A stretch of DNA of 64,000 bases from Oegoconia quadripuncta. Lineage: Eukaryota > Arthropoda > Insecta > Lepidoptera > Autostichidae. Shown here piece by piece: positions 48,426 to 58,340 of this stretch. Under the pieces are notes generated by a model that was not told the DNA's origin, did no database searches, and worked only from the letters and a program-made list of their open reading frames with translations. Position numbers and translations under genes: made by a program. The stretch's first letter is position 1, and each line of letters opens with the position of its first letter. The DNA lies in contig OX438748.1 in the NCBI GenBank assembly GCA_949316235.1, positions 26,654,836 through 26,718,835 of the forward strand, written 5' to 3'.

Positions 48426-48750
48426 GTGAATTTGAATTCGTGTAATTCCCTTTAACTGGGGACGCCACCCTTTTTTTTATGCACAACGGGTTGGTATTTG
48501 ACCTCAATCGCACCTTACGTTAAGTGAAAATGAGGTCCACATTTGGGGGCCTGACAATCTTATCTCTGACAACCGGAACACAGCAATGCTATTAACATTG
48601 CTGCTTGACTTGCCTTACCACCAACCAAACCGAGTACTTAAGCATGTAGCCCGCTGGGGATCGAACCCGCGACCTCCGAATCGTAAACACTATGTTGTTT
48701 ACGTATACATATGTATACGGAGGTGGTTCTTCTTCTCTTGATTACGAATA
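48426..48750. repeat. repeat split by a family B SINE
   Basis: Left part 48426-48470 ('gtgaatttgaattcgtgtaa' ...'gacgccaccc'), right part 48733-48750 ('ctcttgattacgaataac'). The same repeat is uninterrupted at 36855-36915. Confidence 0.7.
48471..48728 (-). mobile_element. SINE family B copy inside the split repeat
   Basis: From 'ttttttttatgcacaacggg' to a head mutated to 'tatacggaggtgg'. About 60 bases of the middle body are missing after 'gctgcttg'. Confidence 0.8.
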
Positions 48751-48753
48751 ACT

Positions 48754-49028
48754 TGACCTGGTATAGTGGTTAGAAACTCTGACTGCTATACTGAAGGGGT
48801 CGCGTCTGAGTAGGTCGCGGGTTCGAAATCCTCTTGGGGCATATGTTTGTATGATGAATAAGGACATGGTGTACCCGAGTTAAATATATTTTTCATTTAT
48901 ATGTGTATTTATTTACAAAAAAATATATTTAAGTAGTATATCAACCATCTGGTATCCATAATACAAGCATAGTTGCTTAGTGTGGAACTAGATGGTGCTG
49001 TGTGTATGTGTAAAGATAATTATTTATA
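48754..49028 (+). mobile_element. SINE family A copy with head duplication
   Basis: 'gacctggtatagtggttaga' ... 'gaaggggtcgcgtctgagta' then 'ggtcgcgggttcga': about 21 bases between box A and box B are duplicated ('ggtcgcg' twice). The body and the end 'gatggtgctgtgtgtatgtg' are complete. Confidence 0.8.
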
Positions 49029-49099
49029 ACTTTCCCCAAGGAACCATTGTTGAATTCGATTAAAAAATTTTCAGTTACCCATACAAAGTAAACCATTCT

Positions 49100-49160
49100 G
49101 AAACCACTTTTTTTTTTCTTTTTCGCGGATACCCACTAAACCCGCGGCGACCTTCTTCGG
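49100..49160 (-). mobile_element. LINE end scrap related to 51176-51320
   Basis: 'tttttcgcggatacccacta' + 'aacccgcggcgaccttc' parallels 'gagggatacccactagaacc' + 'ccgcggcgaag' at 51259-51289. Confidence 0.45.
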
Positions 49161-49261
49161 CACCAATATTCTGAAACCACCTTAATAAAAATAAACTGCC
49201 TAAACTAGTACAGTTGGTAGAACTTGAGTAGATACTTAAGATTTTTTTTATTTATTTTTGT

Positions 49262-49500
49262 AATTTTCTTTCTTTGTTTCATTTTGGTGGTGTTGACTCT
49301 CTACTTGTTGTGTTACTATATTTATTTTATAATGCTAAGTATAACAATACATTTATTGGTACGCTGTCGCTTTGGAGATGGGCGTTTATAGCTACACTAC
49401 AGTTTCCAACTACAGTAGCTATCATCGCAATTTTGTACTGTGTATATTTATGTCTGTATGCAGTAAAATTATTCTTATTCTTATTCTTAACTGAAATAAA
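49262..49500 (+). mobile_element. possible LINE 3' UTR with (TTCTTA)n tail
   Basis: 'gcagtaaaattattcttatt' + 'cttattctta' at 49460-49489 looks like a non-LTR tail. An apparent 113-codon hydrophobic frame across it (49274-49615) runs into family C sequence and is not taken as a gene. Confidence 0.4.
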
Positions 49501-49612
49501 GAGATTTATTATAATGTGTTTGATGGTGTTGGACATGCACTGTCCAATCTTTGTCCGAACGTATCTCAATATTGAGTGGTACGATTTCATTGCGGTTTTT
49601 AATTTTTTTTTT

Positions 49613-50070
49613 TGAGTTTTTTTAACCGTAAGCAAAAAAATAGGGCATATTAGGTAAGTGAAATAGAAGTTATTGGCATAGGTAGTTTATTTTTTATTTT
49701 TTCAAAAATTTGTGCGCTTGTAAACTTTACGAAGCAACAAAACGCGATCATTTTGAAAAAAAAAAAATTAAACTACCTAGTTTAATATTTTTTTTTTTCA
49801 AAATGCTCGCGCCGGCCTTTGATTGATATGCGACTGGCGTGATTCTTAAGGTTCCTATCATCCCAAATTTATTTGGAACACTAATTTTCTCGGAATTTTC
49901 TTTATTTATTTAATTTAATCATGTAATTATGTGGAATAGGCTACAAACGCGACCGTCAAATGACATAATTAACTCTTTAATCTATGACAGTTTTGAAAAA
50001 AAAAAAGTACCTATGCCAATACCTTCTATTTCACTTACCTAATACAATAAAAAACTCAACCAGTATAAAT
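49613..50070. mobile_element. MITE family N, intact copy
   Basis: The left end 'gagttttttttaaccgtaag' then 'gcatattaggtaagtgaaat' + 'agaagttattggcatag', and the right end 'cctatgccaataccttctat' + 'ttcacttacctaatac' then 'aaaactcaaccagtat', are inverted over about 60 bases. The centre is AT-rich with a second inverted pair around 49756-49800. Other copies: 20447-20600 and the split copy at 27785-28245. Confidence 0.75.
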
Positions 50071-50129
50071 TTTTTTTCTTAGCGTGACGATGGTAAAAAC
50101 TTCAAATTTTAGAATGCGGCCACGCGTGC

Positions 50130-50390
50130 TTCATTGTCTATGGCATCGTAGAGACTATTCTCAGCCCAATGTGATGAAAATCTGAGCTATGTTATTAGCT
50201 ATATATCTTCGTATTGAGATGATATTATAGTCGGGGATTTTTTAAAAATTAAACTCGGGGACAGATTCTAAGCCATGAATGTTGGAAATCTGTTAAGCCG
50301 TTTCGAAAATGTTCAGCTTAAAACATAGTTGATTTGGCCTAACTGGATGATATAGTTAACCATTTGTTTTCTCGGTAGTTTTCAAAATTT
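50130..50390 (+). repeat. interspersed repeat family C, copy
   Basis: 'aattaaactcggggacagat', 'taagccgtttcgaaaatgtt' and 'ttggcctaactggatgatat' parallel 18170-18390 and 34240-34440. Confidence 0.55.
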
Positions 50391-50792
50391 TCAGTACATG
50401 GATATTATTATTCTCAGATATTTCTAATTTCCCTTTCTCTTTAAAGATTCCGTTTTAATTTAACTTTCTCCAATTACACTATACAATTGTCCCTTAAATT
50501 CTAAGGCATCATTACCCTTAGTAGATAAAACAAAAAACAATCTGGAGAGCATTTTAGTTGGCCTTTGTTCTTTACGAGAGGAAGCCAATGAAAAGAGGCC
50601 ATTCAAAAATAGGCCTCTAGCTATAAAATGGGTGACCAAAAGTTAAGACGTGTTCGCAAATATGACAAAATAAGATGGTTAAGTTCGATTAGGACTCATG
50701 CCTTGACAGTTCCGTACATAATTTCACTATTGACAAACTTTGGAAGGCCATTTTTCTTGAAAACATCTGGAGGTATCAACAAATACTTATAT

Positions 50793-50885
50793 TAGGTCCT
50801 TACCTATGAAATTGGCGTTTTGTATGAAGAATTTCATTAAAACTGTTTTCTCCATACAAACATTTTTGATATTTTTTTGAGAACG
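50793..50885 (+). repeat. interspersed repeat family E, copy 2
   Basis: 'attaggtccttacctatgaa' then 'ggcgttttgtatgaagaatt' matches 7913-7975 almost base for base. Confidence 0.65.
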
Positions 50886-50889
50886 GCTA

Positions 50890-51130
50890 AAGCTTTTTCG
50901 CCTTGAAACGTGGTATCTCACTACGGGCCTCATAAGAATGCTCAAAATCACTCAACGAGGGAAAGGGCGATGTTCGGCGTTTCACTACATATTGAATCAG
51001 GAATGAAGAAGCCGTGGTCGAACGAAAGCCACTGACATGGCCCAGCGGATTAGCAAGTTGAAGTGGCAGTAGGCAGGCCACATAGCTCGAAGAACTGTTG
51101 ACCGGTGGGGCATTAAAGTTCTCTATTCGG
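50890..51130 (+). mobile_element. RTE-like LINE ORF fragment
   Basis: The + frame reads RGRTKATDMAQRISKLKWQ, a stop, then AGHIARRTVDRWGIKVL. The T-D-x-A-Q-R-I-x-K-L-K-W-Q-W-A-G-H-I-A-R-R-x-D-x-R-W-G motif is a hallmark of lepidopteran RTE-like elements; the Trp of 'QWAGH' is mutated to TAG. Upstream, 'T-Q-R-...-M-F-G-V-S-L' is in another frame. Confidence 0.75.
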
Positions 51131-51175
51131 GCGTAGACGCGTATATAAATATTTTTTGACATTCTTCTTACCTTT

Positions 51176-51320
51176 TTTTTTTCTCGGGGAAACGCATTAA
51201 GCGTACCGCTCGCCTGGGGGACGGCGAGACGGTTATGTGGGACTCCCCTCCCTCCTAGGAGGGATACCCACTAGAACCCCGCGGCGAAGTTGGTGTACAT
51301 CCGAATCGACACCACTATAG
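51176..51320 (-). mobile_element. R1-like LINE 3' region
   Basis: 'acgcattaagcgtaccgctc' + 'gcctgggggacggcgag', 'tatgtgggactcccctccct' and 'acccactagaaccccgcggc' are GC-rich wording of a lepidopteran LINE end with poly-T at 51174-51182. It ends in the 'gttggtgtacatccgaatcg' motif shared with 40345-40550. Confidence 0.5.
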
Positions 51321-51424
51321 TTTATCATAATTTTAAATTTCATTCCTTTAGATTTTCATCAACTTAAAAAGGAAGAGGTACTTAATTCGGGCGTGTGTAA
51401 TTTCACCCGACTGTCAAAGGAAGG

Positions 51425-51625
51425 AGGGTAATGTTTTTAGAGTGTAGGTATATATGTTATGTATGTCCGTTCCTTTGGTGCATCCTGTAGCCTAAACGGC
51501 TTGACCGATTTCGAAATGCATGGTATCATTAGATTCGTCTTGCGCGGAGTGTCATAGGATATATTTTATGGTAAAAAATCCAACATGGCGCCCGCAAAAT
51601 ACACAATAATATGTTGTTGGATTTT
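51425..51625 (+). repeat. interspersed repeat family D, copy 2
   Basis: 'catcctgtagcctaaacggc' + 'ttgaccgatttcgaaatgca', 'aaaaatccaacatggcgccc' and 'tgttggattttttggtg' match 62740-62895 in order. Confidence 0.65.
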
Positions 51626-51649
51626 TTGGTGTTTTTTTTTCTTTTATTT

Positions 51650-51875
51650 TTATATTTGAGGCACTTGTACACCAATTGTCTAGTCCCAAACTAAGCAAAG
51701 CTTGTACTATGGATACTAGACAACGCATAAACATACATAAATATTTATATAAACATCCATGACTCGGGAACAAATGTTCGTATTCATCATACAAACATTT
51801 ACCCCTCGCGGGATTCGAACCCGCAACCGTTGGTTTCGCTGACAGGGTCACTATCCACTACACCAATCGGGCGTC
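51650..51875 (-). mobile_element. SINE family C copy
   Basis: Family C (SINE) is a third tRNA-headed family: minus-strand head GACGCCCGATTGGTGTAGTG, box B 'GGGTTCGAATCCCGCGAGG', body 'ATGTTTATATAAATATTTAT' and 'CTAGTATCC'. This copy directly follows the family D repeat. Confidence 0.8.
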
Positions 51876-52139
51876 AATAAATTGTCGTATTGAAATACTT
51901 AAATAGTTATTTGTCGTTCTTGTTACTTTATCTTTGACAGATAGTATTTGTAAGTATTCATGTATGACCAATGGCGAGCTGACCATAGTTTGAAATTCTT
52001 CTGATAACCGTTCAGGATCTACATGTTACAGTTTCATGCACTTCCTCACAGCTTTATACCAGAAGTTCATACAGGTTAAAGAGTAATTTTATAGATCAAC
52101 ACTTTGTTCAGTGACGGCCTGAACTTTCTCATCAACCAT

Positions 52140-52232
52140 TATAACCGGAAATTATAGTATAAGCTCATCTTTTTGAATTGACTATTTTAAGTGTACCTAC
52201 AAAATAAAGCATTTTTGACTTTGACTTTGACT
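52140..52232 (+). mobile_element. 3' tail of the 15590 LINE family
   Basis: 'gactattttaagtgtaccta' + 'caaaataaagcatttttgac' and a (TTTGAC)n tail match the end of the copy at 15590-16343. Coding sequence is lost. Confidence 0.75.
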
Positions 52233-52284
52233 TTTTTGTTTGCGCTCTTTCCATGTAAGTTAGTGGGATGGGCGACAAGTTTTT

Positions 52285-52450
52285 TTTAACCCCCGACGCA
52301 AGAAGGAGGATGTCATAAGACTGGCTGCTATGTGTGTGTGTGTATTTGTCTACGGTTTTTTACATGTATTTTATCAAAATCGCTTCAGCCGTTTTGTTTT
52401 AATCGCGTGTTCGGGGTTTTCTAAATTTTTAATTTAAAGTTGCATCTTCA
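52285..52450 (+). repeat. 'CCCCCGACG' repeat with family C features
   Basis: 'acccccgacgcaagaaggag' + 'gatgtcataagactgg', 'cgcttcagccgttttg' and 'cggggttttctaaatttt'. Resembles 34100-34180 and 22365-22400. Confidence 0.45.
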
Positions 52451-52815
52451 TCGCGGTCATGGTGACCCTAGTTTTCAGCAATTATTACAGTAACAATGAA
52501 AGTATTGTGCCAGTGTTTAAAGTCTGCTTAGCTCGAAGGCATAGAGCTTTGAAAATAAAGAACACCTCTAGAGGGGGTGTAAAAATGTTGTTATACCTCG
52601 ATCTAGAATTGTTATATTATTCCCGGTAAAGAAATAGAAGGAACAAGCCGTCACGTTCCGTGAGATTCGGTGAATAGATATCGGATTCAGTGGCTACAGT
52701 GATGTAAATGAACAAATACGAGTAGATTTTATATATTTTTTATTTCACCAGAGCATTACATATAAAGTTTGTGAAATCTGTAGATTATAGAACAGATTAT
52801 AGTTATGCAGATTAG

Positions 52816-53335
52816 CAGTCTTCAGCGAATAGACACAGTATTAAGTACTTATCACATCGTCGTGATCTTACTGATGCTGCTCCCCTTTATAAGGTAGTTA
52901 ACAATAACATCGAAGCCCCTGTACTACTGCAAAATATCTTTCACAGAGTGCCTTGTAGAGGCGAACGCAATTGCAATTATTTCACATTACCAAAAGTAGT
53001 ACTAATTATGCGATCAACGCTTTCATCAAGCGCACATACCTATAAGCTATACAATGTTAGGTTAGACAATGTTGATTTATTTAGTTTTTCTTTGGCACAA
53101 TTCAAAACATGTGTTTCTAAAGAAATGTCATAGTTTTCGAACCCAATTCTAATCAACAATTAAGATTTCGACATTTGATTTTATATTATGTTATGTAATT
53201 TACCTAATGCACCTTAGATTGTGTAATGTAGGAGACTATAGGTTAACAAATAATTTAATTTTTAAGAGTACATGAGCTACTTATGTCATTTATGTAAGCA
53301 ACTGTTTGTCTCTCAAATAAATAAATAAAAAAAAA
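52816..53335 (+). mobile_element. 5'-truncated LINE, ORF2 C-terminus with (AAATA) tail
   Basis: From 52816 an open frame reads HRRDLTDAAPLYKVVNNNIE then APVLLQNIFHRVP, NYFTLPKVVLIMRSTLSSSA, YKLYNVRLDNVDLFSFSL and stops at 53131. The L-Y-K-V-V-N-N-x-I and F-x-L-P...R-S-x-x-x-x-x-x-x-Y-N blocks are the thumb end of a non-LTR polymerase. The 3' tail is 'ctcaaataaataaataaaaa'. The frame is intact over 105 codons. Confidence 0.75.
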
Positions 53336-53385
53336 TATAACAAAGTACAAACGATAGGTCATATAAAATAGGATCTCTTCCAGTT

Positions 53386-53610
53386 TTTTTTTTTATGATT
53401 GACTGGATTTTTATGATTCCATGCAGTTAAACTGAGTATTGAAGTAGGAAACCGCGTGAGCGTTGTTCCTGCGTATCTGTTAGTGGTGCTATTCACATGA
53501 TAGGCTCTTAGACTATGGATTGTAATTATTCTGAATTTCCAAGAATCTATGATTGTCAATCCAAGAAGATTAAGGCAGACATACACTTAACCTCACTGGG
53601 AGAGGATATC
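53386..53610 (-). mobile_element. probable retroelement 3' end, minus strand
   Basis: Poly-T at 53383-53392 precedes 'tatgattgactggatttt', inverted relative to 'cagtcaatcataaaaaaaaa' at 28951-28970. A 75-codon minus frame (LNLLGLTIIDSWKFRI...) fills the rest and may be the end of its ORF; the family is not recognised. Confidence 0.4.
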
Positions 53611-53631
53611 GGCCAAAATAGTTTAATTTGA

Positions 53632-53857
53632 GACGACCGATTGGTGTAGTGGATAGTGTGTCAGCGAAACCAACGGTTGCGGATTCGAATCCCGCGAGGG
53701 GTAAATATTTGTATGATGAATACGAACATTTATTCCCGAGTCATCGATGTTTATATAAATATTTATGTATGTTTTCCGTTATCTAGTATCTATAGTACAA
53801 GCTTTGCTCAGTATGGTACCTAAATACTGCAAATGTCCGAAATATTTATTTATTATT
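53632..53857 (+). mobile_element. SINE family C copy
   Basis: The head 'gacgaccgattggtgtagtg' + 'gatagtg', box B 'ggattcgaatcccgcgaggg', body 'tgtttatataaatatttatg' and 'ttatctagtatctatag', and 'gtccgaaatatt' at the 3' edge. Confidence 0.85.
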
Positions 53858-53879
53858 CATTTATTTACATAATAATATC

Positions 53880-54010
53880 TGCCATCAATTGAAAAGAATC
53901 GGGACCGACTAATTAACTTGCCCCCCAAAGCACAGAAACACTCGTATTAAAATACCACTAGTGGTCACCCATCAAAGGATTGACCGCGCCAGATATATAT
54001 TAACTTCGCT
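53880..54010 (-). repeat. repeat with resemblance to 5S rRNA (minus strand)
   Basis: 'ggtcacccatcaaaggattg' + 'accgcgccag' and 'ttaacttcgct' align to the internal promoter half of metazoan 5S rRNA (reverse complement) at about 34 of 48 positions ungapped. The flanking 'gaatcgggaccgactaa' is repeat-like. It is probably a SINE-type remnant; an intact 5S gene is excluded by length and divergence. Confidence 0.3.
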
Positions 54011-54035
54011 AATAGAAAATAAATAGTGAATATTC

Positions 54036-54244
54036 CACCTGGTTAGTTACCACCATCTTATCTAAATCTGCCGCCAAGCAGCAATGTTAATAGCATTGTT
54101 GTGTTCCGGTTGTCAGAGATAATATAGACAGTCCCCCAAATATGTTGGGGTTTCCGGGTCATTACGCTTCCACCTTCGACCTCATCTTCACTTAACATCA
54201 GGTGTGATTGAGGTCAAGTACTAATCCGTTGTGCATAAAAAAAA
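54036..54244 (+). mobile_element. SINE family B, 5'-truncated
   Basis: It starts in the body 'tggttagttaccaccatctt' and runs to 'gtgcataaaaaaaa'. The tRNA-like head is missing. Confidence 0.8.
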
Positions 54245-54533
54245 GAATGATACCCCACCACGAGTGATTCATTCTCATCTTACATATACTATCCAGATCC
54301 ATATTTCCCTTCTTAGTATAGTTTTCGAAGAACCAAAATCATTTTTATGTAATGCAATCCCATTTTATTTCTTTAATCCTCTGAATGACACAGAAAATCA
54401 CTTAGACCCGGCAAAAATAGGTCGAAAGTTAATAGATTAATGGCAGGCCAGAAAACCAACTAATTATCGCAAAACCCTTCCATTACTCTCGAATCTCGAT
54501 TCGAACTCACAATGTTCCTTAGAATAATATGGT

Positions 54534-54785
54534 ATGTCAACGTAATTGGGTCTTTATTAACGGCAAATAAAATACTTTAGCGTTAAATATGCTATTGCAT
54601 TTTTGTGTGTGTGTATGTTTTTAGATATATTTGTTATCTCTTCTCGCCTAAAAACCACGTAACGAAACAATACGGTATGTCAACGTAATTGAGTCTTTAT
54701 TAAAGGTAAATAAAATAGTATAGCATATTTACAGACCTCATCACTCACTTGAACTGGACTACTTATTATTAACTTTATTACTTAC
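54534..54785 (+). repeat. direct and inverted repeat block
   Basis: 'tatgtcaacgtaattgggtc' + 'tttattaacggcaaataaaa' (54534-54573) recurs at 54676-54715 with few changes. 54600-54770 also matches the reverse complement of 60840-60990, including 'cctaaaaaccacg' and 'acagacctcat'. Confidence 0.75.
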
Positions 54786-55020
54786 TAGCTTTCCTCCCGC
54801 GACTTCGTCCGCGTGGAAGATTTTATCAAAATACAAACAACAAACTTTCATCCCCTATTTTATCCCCTTGGGGGTAGAATTTATCAAAATCCTTTCTTAG
54901 CGGATGCCTACGTCATAACATCTACCTGCATGCCAAATTTCAGCCCGATCCGTCCAGTGGTTTGGGCTGGGCGTTGATAGATCACTATGTCAGTCACCTT
55001 TGAGTTATATATAACGTCCT
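54785..55020 (-). mobile_element. Helitron-like element, minus strand
   Basis: 'actagctttcctcccgcgac' + 'ttcgtccgcgtgg' is the CTAG end; 'tgccaaatttcagcccgatc' and 'ccagtggtttgggctgg' are inner blocks. It is a different subfamily from the 19172 copy. Confidence 0.65.
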
Positions 55021-55164
55021 ACTTTATTAGTCCCGATCCCTTTAACACATGATTGGGTCAGTTAAATATATTCATTTGAACTTAAAAATAAATCAGTACC
55101 GTTAACTAAAAAAACTTCAACTACAAAAACTTCCTAGTGGTACTACTCTGAATAATGCCTATAC

Positions 55165-55375
55165 GATGGCATTAATGCTAGCAGTGTGTATGTGTGTGTG
55201 TCGTCAGGTCCGCCTGCAGCGGAATGGCAACAACGCGTTGCCTACGCGCGCCCGTCCGTAAGTACTTGCCGCCCGACCCGAGTCGACCGACGACCCGAAT
55301 CAGCTGTTCATGGGAGTATTGAACTTCATTTTATTTCGCGAAATCAGAGTAATTCCCCCTCTATCCCCTCCATCT
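55165..55375 (+). other. GC-rich CpG-dense island
   Basis: 55200-55320 is clearly richer in CG ('gttgcctacgcgcgcccgtc', 'gacccgagtcgaccgacgac') than its surroundings and contains 'cgtccgtaagtac', which fits a splice donor. It could be an untranslated first exon or a promoter of an unseen gene, or an imported repeat. No TATA box or protein homology seen. Confidence 0.3.
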
Positions 55376-55747
55376 AATACATCGAATTTTTGGTGTTTAC
55401 ACCACAACCACCATGGGTCACCACCACATAACTAATAATAATGTCGGACAAACACATTGACTACCCGACCTCAAATTACGATACCCTTACTATGAGTTAC
55501 TAGGTAAGTTTCCTGAGGTCAGAACATCCAGATCATAGAAAATTTTAAAAAGGAACTCGGTACCTATAACCTCTTGCTGCGAACTATTAAAATCTCATAC
55601 AGCTCCAGTCATCAGAATAACAACATGTTAAATACTAGCAAATACCTACCTACCTGAGAAATAATTGCTGAACTTTGTTCACTTCGGGATACAACAACTA
55701 GCGCTCGCTAAATGACTACGATTAGCCTGTCTACTTACAAAATTATC
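55376..55747. other. unassigned sequence
   Basis: No recognised exon or repeat family. Confidence 0.5.
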
Positions 55748-55842
55748 CTTTTTTTTTATGCACTACGGGTTAGCACTTGACCTCAATCACGCCTGATGTT
55801 AAGTGAGGATGAAGATGAAGGTGGACGCGTGCTTACCCGAAA
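55748..55842 (-). mobile_element. SINE family B 3' end fragment
   Basis: 'tttttttttatgcactacgg' + 'gttagcacttgacctcaatc' to 'gcttacccga'. Only the tail third remains. Confidence 0.7.
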
Positions 55843-56183
55843 GCATTCGGTAAATTAATAAAAATAATAATAATATCGGAAAAATGCTGATTACCTGGCT
55901 TCAAACTATGATTCAGGTTGATAAGTAATTTACCTATCATTCATACATAGCAGTCGATTTTGGAGGTAACCTACATTCATTCGGTTAATTATACCATACC
56001 ATTATCAGATTGAACCACTGTTTTAGTTAGCTAAATAACTTAGGTACATAATCTCGGAGTCGCCTATCGCTAATTAAGATAGCTTAGCATATCTATCTAC
56101 AGAATAATTCGTTTTGCCCGCAGTGACGTGCCTAGGATAGCAAAATAGGGCAAGCCCGACTAATGATTTCCAATACTTATTCT

Positions 56184-56270
56184 TTATTGCACAAGAAATA
56201 CAAACAGCTTACAGTCAGAAAATACAGCTTACAGTACAAATGGGAAGATATCACTTCCATCCCCTAGTGG
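56184..56270 (-). mobile_element. LINE 3' end, minus strand
   Basis: 'attctttattgcacaagaaa' and 'gtacaaatgggaagatatca' + 'cttccatcccctag' parallels the ends at 22625 and 28990. 'acagcttacagt' occurs twice (56208, 56225). Confidence 0.5.
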
Positions 56271-56546
56271 TAGTTAGAAATTGTTACACGAGAGGAAGAA
56301 AAATAAATACTATTTCCATAGTTATCTAATATTCGGGATCAGGAGATATTTAGTAAGGCAAGCCGGGCTTTTGGGCTTGTATGAAGGTATCGCCACTGTT
56401 TGCCCGTCGATTCTGAAACACGTTTGTACCGGCTCGCATCTGTATTCGACGTGAGCTTTCAAGTGGCAATGTACCTTACTCCATGAGCGTAAGGTTCGTA
56501 GTCGTTCTAAGTACAAATGAACTTCGGAATGACGTCCTGCCCCCCG
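56271..56546. other. unassigned sequence
   Basis: A 64-codon minus frame here has no recognised motif. Confidence 0.5.
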
Positions 56547-56684
56547 ACCGCCTAACTCAATTGCTTTGGAAATTGCTATCGTTTATGACGTCAATGCACT
56601 GTCCGTCCTTGTCATATCGTAACACAATAACAAAGACGGACAGTACTTTGCTATCTCTCTAGCTATAGCTTTGAGTTAGGCGGT
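56547..56684. mobile_element. foldback MITE with nested inverted repeats
   Basis: The outer pair 'accgcctaactcaa' (56547-56560) and 'ttgagttaggcggt' (56671-56684) is perfect over 14 bp. The inner pair 'actgtccgtccttgtca' (56598) and 'taacaaagacggacagt' (56628-56644) also folds. Total 138 bp, no coding. Confidence 0.75.
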
Positions 56685-56899
56685 AGAGCCCCTGGTAGGT
56701 ACCTACTAGGGGAAATCAATCAATAATAAAAATAAATAAAACCAAATCTTTTGAAACATTTTCACAATTTATTTAAGTAATTCTGATAAACATCACACAC
56801 AATTAAAACAAAGCTTACCTATCATACATAACTAACAATAATTACAAAGTTTATACATAACTTAAAACACTAGCTGGCGTAGACTAACCAAACCACCTA

Positions 56900-56935
56900 A
56901 CATCTAGTAGGTAGGTAGGTAGGCAGTAGGTACCT
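56900..56935 (+). repeat. (GTAG)n-rich stretch
   Basis: 'tagtaggtaggtaggtaggc' + 'agtaggtaccta'. The TAGG word is frequent from here to about 59760. Confidence 0.7.
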
Positions 56936-56964
56936 AACATCTAAACCTAACACAGATATTTAAA

Positions 56965-57240
56965 AATAATAAAAATAAAATAAATATCCTTGGACATACA
57001 CACAGCGCCATCTAGTTCCACTTTAAGCAACTATAGGCTTGTGTTGTGGATACCAGATGGTTGATATACTACATAAATACATTTTTTTTGTAAATAAAGA
57101 CTTATTATAAATGAAAACATCCATAACTCGGGTACACTTGTCCGTATTCATCATACAAACATATGCCCCTAGCGGGATTCGAACCCGCGACCTTTTGGTA
57201 TAGCAGCAGAATTTCTAACCACTACACCAAATAGGTCGTC
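56965..57240 (-). mobile_element. SINE family A copy, complete
   Basis: 'aaataaaataaatatccttg' to 'actacaccaaataggtcgtc'. Box B on the + strand is 'gggattcgaacccgcgacc'. Confidence 0.85.
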
Positions 57241-57670
57241 AAATCATCAATCATTGTTATACACAAAGATTTTGTTACTCATAATTACCTATGTAATTAC
57301 ATCAGCGTGATTCAAATTTCCCATCACTCTTTATGCAGGCTGTGGACTGACAAATTATTGTAAGGTTATTAAAAGAATGGCTTAGATTGTATGTAGCCGC
57401 ACTCGCTTTATAACATTATGAGTTTTGATTTAGGTAATTTGGGTATCTACAAACCATAACGGTACAATAACTTGGCGGGTTTAAAAGTCTGAATCACACT
57501 TGATTCAGTATGGGCCATAGTCCACCTACTTAGTAATAAAATTTACAATTCGCTAATCGTTATCGCTAATTAAATAATCTAAGAATTACCAAAGTCTTTA
57601 CACCATAGTGTATGTCATAAGTATTGTGTGTAGGTACTCATAAAGACAGTAATTACTCTCAATTAGAGCA
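57241..57670. other. unassigned sequence
   Basis: No recognised exon or repeat family before the tandem array. Confidence 0.5.
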
Positions 57671-58290
57671 TAAATGGAAATACAAACTAGCTAGGTAGTT
57701 ACAAAGTTTGAATTACGCTAATGTAAGAAACAAAATAATGTTATTCAGTTATTAAGGAGGTAGGCATAGGTACAATGTATAAGAAAAAACTTAAATAAAC
57801 TACTTAGGTAGGTAGGTAATTACAAAGCTTACATTACACGAGAGTACCTAAGTGAAAGAAAATCATGTTATTTACAGTCATTATTGAGATAGGCATACCA
57901 TGTACATGGAAAACTTAAACAGACTAGGTAGGTAGAAAATTAAAAAGTTTACATTACACTTATGTACGAGAAACAAAATCATGTTATGTACTTACAATTA
58001 TTACTTATTAGTTATTATTATTAGGGATAAAACTTAAAAAAACTAGGTAAGTACTTAGATACAAAGTTTAAATTACATCAATGTAGGAGAATAAAAATCA
58101 TGTTAGATAAATACGGTTATTCGGAAGGTAGGCATACAATAAAAAACTTAAAGAAACTAAGTAGGTAGATACAAAGTTTGAATTACATCAATTAAATCAT
58201 CTTATTTACAGTTATTGAGGAGGTAGGTAGGCATGATATGACTCATGGAAATACTAACTACTAGGTAACAAACTAGGTAGGTACCTAGTT
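57671..58290 (+). repeat. degenerate satellite, five to six units of about 105-125 bp
   Basis: Unit starts are marked by 'acttaaa.aaact' at 57790, 57912, 58029 and 58147 (first unit from about 57675, last partial from 58251). Each contains an 'actaggtaggtag' block, 'tacaaagtttgaattacatc', an 'aaaatcatgttatttacagt' block and 'ggaggtaggcat'. Units differ by substitutions and indels, so it is old. It ends at the transposase remnant. Confidence 0.85.
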
Positions 58291-58340
58291 ATGTACGAAA
58301 AATATGGGCCGACTTAAATAAAGGAACTTAAATAAATACC

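Noticed and set aside
49274..49615. 113-codon hydrophobic open frame that looks like a small membrane protein
   Set aside because: It crosses a LINE-like (TTCTTA)n tail and runs into an interspersed repeat; hydrophobicity comes from T-rich DNA, and the other strand is open over the same stretch.
57671..58290. Regular repeats suggesting a CRISPR array
   Set aside because: The units of 105-125 bp repeat along their full length, are imperfect, and have no unique spacers; the genome is eukaryotic.
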